Positions 27,563 through 36,405 of a DNA stretch of 64,000 bases are shown here, piece after piece. The translations under genes were made by a program, and so were the position numbers. The DNA is from an uncultured Oleiphilus sp. Lineage in GTDB: Bacteria; Pseudomonadota; Gammaproteobacteria; Pseudomonadales; Oleiphilaceae. The stretch is taken from assembly GCA_913020045.1 (NCBI GenBank), contig CAJWBE010000021.1, forward strand, positions 1 through 64,000. Direction: 5' to 3'. The notes under the pieces are model-generated. The model saw nothing but the letters and a program-made list of their open reading frames with translations, did not search any database and was not told where the DNA came from. Each line of letters begins with the position of its first letter. The first letter of the stretch is position 1.

Positions 27563-28141
27563 CTACTGCTCCACCCTATTGGCTAGTTCAAGTAGTTTGG
27601 CGCTCATTTTTAGCCCCGCCTTGCGTGCTTTTTTTAAGTTGATGTCAAAGCGCACGACATTCCCCACTTTGATAAATCCAATCATGCCGCCGTCGTCAAT
27701 AAAACCATCAATATCACTAATCGTTAGCACTGGCGAGTCGCCTAAATCATCAACTAACGCTACATAAAAATTTTCCTCCGACGCGCCCAAAAACAATACG
27801 CTACAATCGGCAAAGTCAGCTGAAGCAGCTAAAGACCCACCGGAATAATTGACGGAAGACAGCCTCTCGCTTTGCACGCTTATTTGCCGGTTACGGACTT
27901 TGCGCGCATTAAGTTTGTCAGTCATTGCCGAAAACGGGTTGTCGCCTGCAATACAAATTTTGATATCAGCAGTAGTCGGTTCGTCCGGCCAGGTGACAAA
28001 CTTGATGAAGTTGTAGAGATAAAAGGCCTTAATCTCACTTTCGGAGCGCGCAAAAGCGCCCGTGCTGAAGCACAAGCCTATCGCGACAGACACGATGCAA
28101 ATCATCGCGCGTAGTGAAGAAAAACGGTGGGGCATTAACAT
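27563..28141 (-). CDS. YfiR-like periplasmic protein (DUF4154)
   Basis: 192 residues. A signal peptide (to about residue 31, ending AFA) precedes the DUF4154 domain starting IKAFYLYNFIKFVTWPDE, with ICIAGDNPF, CSVLFLGASE and a C-terminal MIGFIKVGNVVRFDINLKKA. In Pseudomonas YfiR is a periplasmic inhibitor of the diguanylate cyclase YfiN. Here its partner is probably the CHASE-type kinase one base downstream, suggesting the same periplasmic control feeding a two-component relay. Confidence 0.9.
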   Translation of the reverse strand: MLMPHRFSSLRAMICIVSVAIGLCFSTGAFARSESEIKAFYLYNFIKFVTWPDEPTTADIKICIAGDNPFSAMTDKLNARKVRNRQISVQSERLSSVNYSGGSLAASADFADCSVLFLGASEENFYVALVDDLGDSPVLTISDIDGFIDDGGMIGFIKVGNVVRFDINLKKARKAGLKMSAKLLELANRVEQ

Positions 28142-28243
28142 CCTTATTAGGATGCCTTAGCGCATGCGCTTTCCGGCGCGGCTAAGACACTATTCTTGTA
28201 AAACGTAATAATCGAAATCGCTAGCAAGTCCTGATCCCGCGTT

Positions 28244-30298
28244 TTATAAACGATAACTCAACTCCGCTACGAAGTTTCGTCCCGGTTTAATAAAGTCGCT
28301 CGGCGCTCCACCGACAGGGCTTGGTTCACGCACGTCGGCATTAAACAAGTTGCGCACCGTCGCGGACACCTCCCAGCGCTCTTTAATGCCGGTCTGGCGC
28401 AGCGTTAGGTCGAAATAACCGTGGTCGTCCAATGGCTCCGTTCTTGCGTCAGCTGCGGCACGCTTTTGTTTGCCCACCCAGTTAAACTGCGGCGTGATAT
28501 GCAAACCGTTACCCGTCTTGAATTGCGCTCGCGTGTAAAACTGATGGTTCGGCGCTTCACCCACGTTGGTATTCAAATTTTTGTCTTTCGATTTCTGGTG
28601 CGCGTAGTTCGCAAACAAGGTCAAATTTTTACTCGCCCGATACTCCATCTCGGCCTCAGCACCTTTGCCGTCTCGGCGGCCAGTATTCTCAGCGCCACTC
28701 GGACCAATCTGTACGTAATCGTCAATTTCATAGAAAAATAGGTTCAAGTTGTAGTTAAACGCATCGCTGACTTGATGCGAAAACGCCAGCTCGTAAGAAT
28801 CGATAATTTCAGGGTCTAACTCACTATTCCCCAATGCAACCGGGTTAGACGTGACAAATAATTCGTTGATACTCGGCGCTCTAAATGCTTTGCCATAAAG
28901 CAATTTTGTCGTAATCGAGTCTGTTGTTGCCCACACCAACGCGGCTCTTGGGTTAGTCGTGCCACCGAAGTCTGAGTACTTGTCGTAGCGCAAGCCGGTA
29001 GTAAGCGCCCAATCTGGTGCAAATTGCCATTCGTCTTGTACAAAAGCGTAGTAACTGGTTCGGTCTTTTTCGGGTAAGAACACGTCCGCCGTATCACTAA
29101 CATCATCCAAACTACCGCGGGGAGCAAAAGGAAACGGCAGCAAGGAAAAGTCCAAGTCAAAGTTCTTAAGCTCGGTTGTCTCGTAGATGTCACCCCAAAA
29201 TCCGCCTGTGCCAAAACGCAGAAAATGACCGTCAAGGCCTTGATACAAACCGCTTAGATCAAAGCGCGCCTGCTCTTCGCGATAACCCGGCGCCCCAATA
29301 ACGCCCTCTGGAAAACCCGGGCTACCCGCGGGAAACAAGATTGGATTCGTATCAACCTGCTGTGTGTAATAGTAATAACTGAGGCGCGTCTCTAGCTCGA
29401 GGTTATCGGCAATATCATCAAATAAGTAGGTAAAGTCTATATTCGCGCGATCACTATCATACTGCCCTTTTTCATCATGAGATTGCGCTAAACCGTTCGC
29501 AATACCCAAGTCGTTCCGGTTCTGATAGCCCGCTCGCACCCGCCACTTGTCTTTCGCTAAGTCTAAACGTAAGTCAAACGCATCCACCGCCGTATTCGCG
29601 TCTTGCGATTTACCCAAGATATCAACAACCTCTTCGTCCCAGCTATGTTTCGACTGATACTCAATGGTGGTCGCAAACTCATAACCGTCATAGCTATCAC
29701 CGTGCGCCACCCAGCCACCGTAAGTATCAAAGCTACCGGCACGCGCGCCAATCGTCGTACCATCTAGGTCCTTCACTGTTTTGGTAATTACATTAATTAC
29801 CCCCGCAAACGCATCGGCACCATAGAGCGCTGACCCGGCTCCCCGAATCACTTCAATACGCTCAACAGATTTAATTGGCATACCACCCCAAACGTTCCCG
29901 CGATTCCCAGAAAAAAGCCCAGTAATCGGTATGCCGTTTATCAACATCAAAGCTTGAGGGTTAAAGGTAGATGTGATGCCACGAAAGGTGTATTTCGAAA
30001 AATATGCCTGGTCCGACAAGCCAACATGTAGACCCGGCACTGTCTCCAGCACATGGTCGATATCAGTGGCCCCCATCGCCGCAATATCCTCAGCCGTAAT
30101 CACCGACACCACCGAGGCGGCTTTATCTAGAGGCGTTTCAGTGCCCGTGGCAATACTGGTAACGCGCATCGATTGAAGTTCTTCAAGGGACATGTCCCAT
30201 AAATCTTCAGCGTGAACTACGTTGGTTTGGCAGATGAGTACACTTGAAATACACACAGCAAGAAAAAACTGTTTGGTTCGATTACCTTTTACGCGCAT
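28244..30298 (-). CDS. TonB-dependent receptor of the sensory cluster
   Basis: 684 residues with a signal peptide ending near VVHA. The plug domain (about 45-160) shows ASVVSVITAEDIAAMGA and VERIEVIRGAGSALYGADAFAGVINVIT. The beta-barrel ends in an aromatic strand FVAELSYRL. A short pre-plug segment LWDMSLEELQSMRVTSI resembles receptors found with YfiR/GGDEF genes. The ligand is unknown. It heads a same-strand run with yfiR-like, kinase and regulator genes (102-bp gap to the next gene), which points to a signalling or signal-uptake role. Confidence 0.92.
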   Translation of the reverse strand: MRVKGNRTKQFFLAVCISSVLICQTNVVHAEDLWDMSLEELQSMRVTSIATGTETPLDKAASVVSVITAEDIAAMGATDIDHVLETVPGLHVGLSDQAYFSKYTFRGITSTFNPQALMLINGIPITGLFSGNRGNVWGGMPIKSVERIEVIRGAGSALYGADAFAGVINVITKTVKDLDGTTIGARAGSFDTYGGWVAHGDSYDGYEFATTIEYQSKHSWDEEVVDILGKSQDANTAVDAFDLRLDLAKDKWRVRAGYQNRNDLGIANGLAQSHDEKGQYDSDRANIDFTYLFDDIADNLELETRLSYYYYTQQVDTNPILFPAGSPGFPEGVIGAPGYREEQARFDLSGLYQGLDGHFLRFGTGGFWGDIYETTELKNFDLDFSLLPFPFAPRGSLDDVSDTADVFLPEKDRTSYYAFVQDEWQFAPDWALTTGLRYDKYSDFGGTTNPRAALVWATTDSITTKLLYGKAFRAPSINELFVTSNPVALGNSELDPEIIDSYELAFSHQVSDAFNYNLNLFFYEIDDYVQIGPSGAENTGRRDGKGAEAEMEYRASKNLTLFANYAHQKSKDKNLNTNVGEAPNHQFYTRAQFKTGNGLHITPQFNWVGKQKRAAADARTEPLDDHGYFDLTLRQTGIKERWEVSATVRNLFNADVREPSPVGGAPSDFIKPGRNFVAELSYRL

Positions 30299-30645
30299 GA
30301 AGAGAACCTAGCGTCAATGTTCTATTATTGTTGTTATCACTCAGGCGCTTTAGCGAATAGGCCCGAGACGTTTGATTTGCATGTATTAAGATATAGAAGC
30401 GAAACGGCCATTCGTCTAGTGCGTACGCGGGCTTTTAGGGCAAAGTTGGCGACTATTTTCAGCAAAAATTTAGCGTAGATAATGTCTCGACAGATCATGC
30501 GCTAGGTCGCACAAAAAGGGGCTTTCCAAAATTAAATTATTACAGTTTTGTGACAAACAATTCCCTTATACTTTATATGGACTAATATTAGACAAAATTT
30601 CCGCTATAATTGAAGCTGTCCTCACTTTTTGCTTATAAAAATAAA
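30299..30645. other. Intergenic region between divergent TonB and binding-protein genes
   Basis: AT-rich, no ORF. A TATAAT hexamer (30605-30610) lies 36 bp before the binding-protein ATG and could be its -10 box, without a convincing -35. I see no terminator or known operator. Confidence 0.4.
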
Positions 30646-31431
30646 ATGCCAAAACGACGTTCACTAACGACACTCTTATTTTGCAGCCTATTACTGGTCG
30701 GGGCTGTTGCCCATGCGAAAGAACAGATACGTGTTGGGCTCTATCACTTCCCTCCTTTTGTGGTAAATGAAGGCGACCAAGTCGGCGGCTTAGCGACCGA
30801 ACTACTGGTCTTAATGAACGCGCATCAAGATAAGTATGAATTTGTACCCGTGGCAACATCGCCATCAACCCGCCATGAAATATTGAACTTGGGCCGTTGC
30901 GATATTTCAATGTTCGAGCAGGCTGAATGGGGCTGGAAAAACTACGACGTCGATATTACTGAGCCGTTCTTAGATGGCTCAGAAGTCTATATTGCGCTAG
31001 CTCAACCCAACCGTGACCAAAGCTATTTTGACTCATTCGAAGACAAGACTATGATAGGAGTGAAAGGCTATCACTATCGCTTTGCCAACTATAATTCTGA
31101 CCGAAACTACTTAGAAAAACACTTCAACATGCAGCTAACCCCCAGCAATTTGGGCAGTATTCAAATGGTACTTCAGGGGCAACGCGGTGATATCGCAGTC
31201 GTGACCCGCTCATTTCTAGGACAGTTCTTAAAAGACCATCCTGAACAGAAAGAACGCCTATTGATCTCCGAAAAACTGGATCAAACTTACCACCTAAGTG
31301 CGGTATTGCGAAAAGGTATAACACTAGATATTGCGACACTAAATGAGTTGATCGACTCCTTAATCGAAGACGGATCTCTCGCGCCACTATTGCAGGACAT
31401 TCGTTTTGACACTGGGGTGGGCGCTTTATAG
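30646..31431 (+). CDS. Periplasmic solute-binding protein, SBP_bac_3 type
   Basis: 261 residues from the ATG at 30646; an in-frame TTG 12 codons earlier lies on the TATAAT box and is rejected. A signal peptide ends near AVAHA, followed by a family-3 binding fold: IRVGLYHFPPFVV, GGLATELLVLM, DISMFEQAEWGW and IGVKGYHYRF. No transporter genes are adjacent. Divergence from the TonB/kinase cluster suggests a ligand-sensing partner. It overlaps the convergent tetR gene by six bases. Confidence 0.8.
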   Translation: MPKRRSLTTLLFCSLLLVGAVAHAKEQIRVGLYHFPPFVVNEGDQVGGLATELLVLMNAHQDKYEFVPVATSPSTRHEILNLGRCDISMFEQAEWGWKNYDVDITEPFLDGSEVYIALAQPNRDQSYFDSFEDKTMIGVKGYHYRFANYNSDRNYLEKHFNMQLTPSNLGSIQMVLQGQRGDIAVVTRSFLGQFLKDHPEQKERLLISEKLDQTYHLSAVLRKGITLDIATLNELIDSLIEDGSLAPLLQDIRFDTGVGAL

Positions 31432-31992
31432 TTCGCTTTTCAGACCTAGCATGTGCCACATGCCGTCCATTAGCATATTAAAGTACATTTCGCCCATTAC
31501 CTCTGCCGCTGGCTGAAAATCGCGTTCAACCCAAGACCCCAGCATGGCTAAAGAGCCGCCCGCACAAAAGTCGATCAAAAACGGCATATCTTTCGGCGAA
31601 ACTTTTGCATCAGGCGTACTGCGCAACAAGCGGCCAAAAATGCGTGACAAATAGCCCTGAAAACGCCCAAACAAAACGGGCCTTACCTCAGCTTGCGTTA
31701 ATACGCGGCTAAAAGCCCCCTCCTCTTTAAACAGCACGAACATTTTTTTTGCCGTGCTCACTTCAAACAACTCCACCTCCGCCAGCTGCGCTTCGATATC
31801 GTCATAGAAACGCTGAAACATATCATCGATATAGGCAAGCAAGAGCTCTTCTTTGGTCGAGTAATGCAAGTAAAAGGTCGCTCTGGCAACGCCTGCCTGC
31901 TCTACAATCTGACTGACTTGAATCGTTCCATACGACTGGGACTCAACCAGAGCCACAAACGCGGTATTAATTGCATGCTTAGCTTTTGACAA
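31426..31992 (-). CDS. TetR family transcriptional regulator
   Basis: 188 residues from a TTG at 31992 that has AGGAG eight bases upstream; a longer TTG frame from 32055 lacks a ribosome site. The helix-turn-helix is IQVSQIVEQAGVARATFYLHY followed by TKEELLLAY. The C-terminal ligand domain is not diagnostic. Three palindromes built on TAGACA lie between it and the MpaB-like gene, which indicates that it represses itself and that gene. Confidence 0.9.
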   Translation of the reverse strand: MSKAKHAINTAFVALVESQSYGTIQVSQIVEQAGVARATFYLHYSTKEELLLAYIDDMFQRFYDDIEAQLAEVELFEVSTAKKMFVLFKEEGAFSRVLTQAEVRPVLFGRFQGYLSRIFGRLLRSTPDAKVSPKDMPFLIDFCAGGSLAMLGSWVERDFQPAAEVMGEMYFNMLMDGMWHMLGLKSEL

Positions 31993-32055
31993 ATTAGACA
32001 CTCCTAAGTCAGCTTTAGCTCCGCGCCCGTCACCCGACGATAGAATTGAAGGCAA

Positions 32056-32151
32056 CTAGACAGAAGCATTTTTGTGTCTAGATATAGACAGATCGGCACA
32101 TCTGTCTATTGGAAATAGATAGGATTCAGCAACAATAGACGCATGTCTATT
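32056..32151. promoter_or_regulatory. Operator region with three TAGACA palindromes
   Basis: Site A: CTAGACA-N12-TGTCTAG (32056-32081). Site B: ATAGACAGA-N8-TCTGTCTAT (32084-32109), perfect 9-bp arms. Site C: AATAGAC-GCAT-GTCTATT (32134-32151), perfect. They share the half-site TAGAC and fill the tetR/mpaB-like spacer, as expected for TetR-type operators. Confidence 0.82.
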
Positions 32152-32171
32152 TTTAAAAGAAGGCGATCCAT

Positions 32172-33122
32172 ATGCAAGCTATTTCTGCGCACAGTGATAA
32201 TGCAAAAATCCCGTTAGCGGCAACCCATCACGCCACAATTCACGGCGATAAAAAAAGCGAACTCGATAAAAGTCATGCCATTACCTCTAAGATTGTGGAA
32301 CACGACTTTCCAATCGAGTTCGTATTGGCTGGTGAGCTCGCGCAAATGGAAACTTTCGCTATCCCGCGAATATCAAAACTGCTTCACCGAACACGACAAT
32401 ATGAAGACGACGGTGTAAAGCGCTTGGACGACACCAAAGCAACTTTGTATGAGATTTTCACCCAGCCAGCAGGCCACGAAGCACGCGAGAAAATGGTGTC
32501 ACACCTCAACTGGGTACACAGCCACTACGACATAGACAACGATGACAATATTTACACCTTAATTCGTATGTTTTTAAACCCCATTGAATGGATTGAAAAG
32601 TGGGGCCGGCGACCACTCTCAAGTTCAGAAAAGCAGGCCTTAGCGGACGAGTTGAATGTCATCGCCCAACAAATGAACATTCGTGACATGCCAAAAACCA
32701 TCGAAGCCATGGAACACTGGCAACAAGACTACAGAGCTGAAAACGAGCGCTTTCATGCGGACAACGCCGCGGTTGCCGATGGCATGATGCAAGCAATAGA
32801 ACTGCATTTCCCTAAACTACTTCGACCCCTGGTAAAACCCACGATACTGGCGTTAATGGACAACGACCCCTTGCTCGTCGCGCTGGGTTATACACCTCCC
32901 AGTCGCATCAGTAAGGTTCTAGTAAAAGGCGGGTTAGCGAGCTGGCGGTTGGCTAGCCGTATTTACAACCCTTGGGCATCCAGAAAATTTTCCGATGGCT
33001 GGTTTGTCAATTACTACCCAAGCTACGCCGATGACCAAGATGGCTTTAGCCTCTGTAAGGTCGGACCAAAAAAACTACTCGCGGCGAGAGACAAAAAGGC
33101 ATCGGGCTGCCCGTTTCATTAA
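32172..33122 (+). CDS. MpaB-like oxygenase family protein (DUF2236)
   Basis: 316 residues. After a variable N-terminus it shows features of the MpaB/latex-clearing oxygenase family: an Arg-rich turn after the first helix (IPRISKLLHRTRQYED), HLNWVHSHYDID with candidate heme-ligand His (near residue 113-118), and FLNPIEWIEKWGRRPLSSSE. These are heme b oxygenases that cleave or oxidise hydrophobic compounds. The C-terminus ends CPFH. It is probably de-repressed when the neighbouring TetR protein binds a ligand. The family call is moderate. Confidence 0.68.
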   Translation: MQAISAHSDNAKIPLAATHHATIHGDKKSELDKSHAITSKIVEHDFPIEFVLAGELAQMETFAIPRISKLLHRTRQYEDDGVKRLDDTKATLYEIFTQPAGHEAREKMVSHLNWVHSHYDIDNDDNIYTLIRMFLNPIEWIEKWGRRPLSSSEKQALADELNVIAQQMNIRDMPKTIEAMEHWQQDYRAENERFHADNAAVADGMMQAIELHFPKLLRPLVKPTILALMDNDPLLVALGYTPPSRISKVLVKGGLASWRLASRIYNPWASRKFSDGWFVNYYPSYADDQDGFSLCKVGPKKLLAARDKKASGCPFH

Positions 33123-33236
33123 GCTAAGACCTTAAGCCTACAATTTCGGAACAATGCATTCTGCGTTCGGGAGCCTTGGTAAGCGGCATGTTTCATGTAG
33201 ACTTAGATCAGGTTTCCATGACACACAAGGCTCAAC

Positions 33237-34241
33237 ATGCAAATTGCGATCTACGGTGCAGGTTCCACCGGTTGCTACCTCGGTGGCTTATTTTTACTTT
33301 GTGGGCATGACGTTTCGCTGATTTGTAGACCCCGCGTTCGAGCTGCCATCGAGTCGCATGGCGGCATCACCCTCACAGATTACGAGGGCCAGCACGAAAC
33401 AATGATGCCAACTGCACTCATTACCTCATTAGCCGACCATTTAGCCGACCATGACGCGTCGCGCTTTGACGCGGTGTTTGTCACGTTGAAGTGTCATCAG
33501 CTGAACTCCGCAAAAGAAGACCTAATCCGCTTAGCTGAGTCAGGCAGCGAGCTATTTTTCATGCAGAATGGCTTAGGAAGTTTAGACGTCATTATAGGGT
33601 CTCTTCCACCTCAGCAAGTGAAACAAGGCATCACGCCGTTTAACGTACTCAGCAAAGCTGATGCGACCTATCACCGAGGTACCGCGGGCGACTTGGTGTT
33701 TGAACAAAGCGACATAAGTATGCAGCTAAAGCCACAATTAGAGGCGATCGGCTTTGCATGCAAACTGTACGCTGACATGCGACCAGTCATTTACGCGAAA
33801 CTGTTACTGAACTTAAATAACGCATTAAATGCTATTTCAGATTTACCAATCAAAACGCAAATGGAAGACCGGGCAATTCGCAGGGTATTGGCCGAGGCGA
33901 TGACAGAGTGGCTGGCGGTAGCGAAGGCAGAAGGCGTGACACTTGAAAAGAATACCGCGGTGCCTGCAACATGGATTCCACACATTATTAAGGTACCCAC
34001 CTTCTTGTTCACGCGTGTTGCCCAGGCCATGATCGCCATTGACCCCGAAGCGCGTTCGTCAATGTGGGAAGATATTCAAGCGGGTCGGCCAACGGAAATT
34101 CGTTATCTCAACGGGGCTGTTGCAAAAAAAGCCGAAACACTTGGCCTTAGTGCACCCGTGAATAAAAGAATTAGCGAATTGGTCAGTCAATTAGAGGCTG
34201 GCCAACGCGTTACCTTAGACGAGCTTTCAAACTTGGTTTAA
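33237..34241 (+). CDS. 2-dehydropantoate 2-reductase family protein
   Basis: 334 residues. The Rossmann start IAIYGAGSTGCYLGG (glycine motif at 6-14), a conserved KCHQLNSAK with the catalytic Lys region near 90, KLLLNLNNALNAISD near 190 and a C-terminal RPTEIRYLNGAV typify PanE/ApbA-type enzymes. PanE makes pantoate for coenzyme A; many paralogues act on other 2-oxo acids. Not in a pan operon, so the exact substrate is uncertain. Confidence 0.83.
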   Translation: MQIAIYGAGSTGCYLGGLFLLCGHDVSLICRPRVRAAIESHGGITLTDYEGQHETMMPTALITSLADHLADHDASRFDAVFVTLKCHQLNSAKEDLIRLAESGSELFFMQNGLGSLDVIIGSLPPQQVKQGITPFNVLSKADATYHRGTAGDLVFEQSDISMQLKPQLEAIGFACKLYADMRPVIYAKLLLNLNNALNAISDLPIKTQMEDRAIRRVLAEAMTEWLAVAKAEGVTLEKNTAVPATWIPHIIKVPTFLFTRVAQAMIAIDPEARSSMWEDIQAGRPTEIRYLNGAVAKKAETLGLSAPVNKRISELVSQLEAGQRVTLDELSNLV

Positions 34242-34441
34242 GCGCGCGTCTAGTTCCTATTATTCTCCTTCATTAGCGCGCGCAATAAGTGTTTCACAAG
34301 GAATGCTACTACCCAGAGATATCAGCGATTGATCTTAATACGGCGCTTATGCGTATACTCCTTTCACTCACGGTGCGTTGCACGTTTTTCAAATAAAAGT
34401 GTCAGACCTTTCGTCTACGGCATTAACGGTAGGGTTGACTC

Positions 34442-35095
34442 ATGCTAAATATGGACTTCGACCAACGCGTCGTCATCGAAACAGAAGATAAAGACTGGGA
34501 AAGTAGCCCCGCACCCGGTGTCTGGCGCAAACGCCTAGCCCGAGAAGAAGCGGAACAGGGCCATGCGACCTCGATCGTGCGCTACGACCCTGGCGCTCGC
34601 TTCGCGTCACATCCGCACCCCAAAGGTGAAGAAATACTGGTATTGAGCGGCACGTTTTCTGATCATCGCGGCGACTTTCATGCCGGTGCTTATCTTCGAA
34701 ATCCTCCGGGCTATGATCATGCACCGTTTAGCGAAAATGGCTGTACGTTATTGGTTAAACTACACCAGTTTGCAGAGAACGATACTGCTCAAGTTGCGAT
34801 CGATACGCAGTCGGAGCCTTGGTTACCGGGTCAGGGGAATTTAAAAGTAATGCCTTTGCATGAGTTCGAAGGCGAGCATGTGGCCTTAGTGCATTGGCCG
34901 AAAGGTGAGCAGTTTCTTTTTCACCGTCACGCCGGCGGTGAAGAGATCTATGTTATCTCAGGAAAGCTTGCAGATGAGCACGGTGAATATCCAACAGGAA
35001 CATGGTTAAGAAGCCCACACATGAGCACCCATCAACCTTTCGCAATTGAAGAAACAACAATCTGGGTCAAGGTGGGGCACCTGCACGAAGCTTAG
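34442..35095 (+). CDS. Bicupin protein of the ChrR cupin type
   Basis: 217 residues with two cupin repeats. Repeat one (about 10-110) has FASHPHPKGEEILVLSG and a later HAPF; repeat two (about 120-215) has FHRHAGGEEIYVISG and THQPF. The His/Glu metal set (HxH...E...H) is complete in both. ChrR-type cupins bind zinc in an anti-sigma factor, but no anti-sigma domain or sigma gene is here, so an enzyme or sensor role is open. AGGG precedes the ATG. Confidence 0.83.
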   Translation: MLNMDFDQRVVIETEDKDWESSPAPGVWRKRLAREEAEQGHATSIVRYDPGARFASHPHPKGEEILVLSGTFSDHRGDFHAGAYLRNPPGYDHAPFSENGCTLLVKLHQFAENDTAQVAIDTQSEPWLPGQGNLKVMPLHEFEGEHVALVHWPKGEQFLFHRHAGGEEIYVISGKLADEHGEYPTGTWLRSPHMSTHQPFAIEETTIWVKVGHLHEA

Positions 35096-35126
35096 CGTTT
35101 GCTATTCCCTAGCACTAATAAGGTGC

Positions 35127-35339
35127 CTATTCATCCGCTGGGCCAGCAGGCTTGCTATCACGCTGCCCACTCAATTGTCCTGCCAAAAACACCACAAAAG
35201 GAACGCAATACGTGAGGATGGCAGGCAACCATCTAAGGGGTTCATCCCCAAACAGCGCTGCATACTGGTTAATAACGAGAAGTATGGTTCCGACCACCAG
35301 CGCGACTCGAATCGCTTTCAACAACATCGCAGTGTTCAC
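35127..35339 (-). CDS. NrtS-like small membrane protein
   Basis: 70 residues with two membrane helices (about 8-26 and 38-58). The segment KAIRVALVVGTILLVINQYAAL followed by LTYCVPFVV matches my memory of the NrtS nitrate/nitrite transporter family, which acts as a small oligomeric carrier. No nitrate-assimilation genes are nearby. Call based on short motifs only. Confidence 0.6.
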   Translation of the reverse strand: MNTAMLLKAIRVALVVGTILLVINQYAALFGDEPLRWLPAILTYCVPFVVFLAGQLSGQRDSKPAGPADE

Positions 35340-35467
35340 TCTGTTCTCCTTGCAGGCGCCAATCGCTGAAGTGCGAAACGTAACCTTTTTTTCAGATTAC
35401 GCAGACGACGACTCTACTGACTCTGCAAGACTGGTTTTGTTCCATTCTAATAAGAAGCTTATAGGCG

Positions 35468-36013
35468 CTAGAATATTTCTAGATCGCCATCATCATTTTT
35501 TTGGCCGTAGTGCGCAGGCTCGTGATAAATGAAATGTAAATGTTCAGTTAAGGGCTTACTGTATAGCGCACACTCAAACACGTCGCTGCCGGTATCGAAA
35601 TAAAGTACTCGCGAGGTAAAGTCATTAACATTGAAACGCTCTAAGCCGACATTCGATTCGCTATTCGGCGTGCCCATTTTCAAACGATGATCATAGACCA
35701 AGAGTTTATTTTTTAAATTGCCCATAAATCGATTGGCAAGCTCGGATATCCAGTCGTTCAAATCATTTTCGCTAACGCTTTTTCCATCACCTTTCGTGGG
35801 TAGAGTTTGCTCTAAAACAGTCATGGGGCCGCGCAACAGCAGCAACATGTCTAACTCGTCTGAACGCGCCTCGATATAGGCACACGGCGGGTTCACTTTT
35901 TCTTCTGCGGTTTCGACACGCACAACACTGCAACCCAAGGACTCAAACACATCGTGGCTAGATGCCTCAAACAGCTCATACAGGGGCTGCAGTTTTTCTG
36001 CATCGCTACTCAT
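35468..36013 (-). CDS. CheX-like chemotaxis phosphatase domain protein
   Basis: 181 residues. The helix ISELANRFMGNLKNKLL matches the CheX/CheC phosphatase signature (E..N...GN.K) near residue 90-106; the rest is a CheX-type alpha/beta fold. CheX proteins remove phosphate from CheY-like receivers. No che operon is adjacent, but single-domain and GGDEF-EAL receivers occur 10 kb away in this window. Function by family inference. Confidence 0.72.
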   Translation of the reverse strand: MSSDAEKLQPLYELFEASSHDVFESLGCSVVRVETAEEKVNPPCAYIEARSDELDMLLLLRGPMTVLEQTLPTKGDGKSVSENDLNDWISELANRFMGNLKNKLLVYDHRLKMGTPNSESNVGLERFNVNDFTSRVLYFDTGSDVFECALYSKPLTEHLHFIYHEPAHYGQKNDDGDLEIF

Positions 36014-36185
36014 CTAATCTCCCCCTATCACTCCGCATAATCGCACTACTGATGAAGCAGAATATAGTTGATAGCGACTCAAATTCAATTTTTAAGGTTC
36101 CAAACAGAGACCTGAAGCCGCTCCGAAACTTTCTAAACTTTTTCTGAACTCTTTGCCAAACACAGGGTCACACTAGTATCAGCAA

Positions 36186-36324
36186 ACATTTGGAAGAGAA
36201 GACTACTTGGTAGATCGGTGCACACGGATGAAAGTTAGCCGTAAATCGAACACCACGTTAGCGTGACCTTTTTCATACTGAGCGATCCTTTGCACCGTCC
36301 CCCTTTTAGGCGGTGCTTTTTTTT
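36186..36324 (+). ncRNA. Candidate intergenic small RNA
   Basis: A possible promoter has TTGCCA (36153-36158) and TAGTAT (36174-36179, 15-bp spacer). About 110 bases then run to a strong terminator. Within it CACG-TTAG-CGTG can form a small hairpin, and two GGA motifs occur (TTGGAAG, CGGATG). No known RNA family is recognised. Size, isolation and terminator support a small RNA; the weak point is the short promoter spacer. Confidence 0.45.
36292..36324 (+). terminator. Intrinsic terminator without an upstream gene
   Basis: Stem GCACCG / CGGTGC (36292-36297, 36311-36316) followed by eight T. Confidence 0.85.
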
Positions 36325-36405
36325 GTCTATGCAATACGTCTATTGGTGGTCTAACGGGAAAGCCTACCGCTCGTCTCGCCGGCTCACGCTATAGACAGTA
36401 AACTC

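Larger units (their letters stand above)
36014..36405. other. Intergenic region holding a candidate small RNA
   Basis: No ORF. The plus strand carries promoter-like hexamers at 36153-36179 and an intrinsic terminator at 36292-36324, though no plus-strand gene lies within 900 bp upstream. Confidence 0.5.

Noticed and set aside
28816-29235. 139-codon frame inside the TonB receptor gene
   Set aside because: Same strand, shifted frame, no start signal; shadow of the receptor.
34241-34300. GCGCGC repeats after the PanE-like gene as a terminator
   Set aside because: Loop too long and no T-run.
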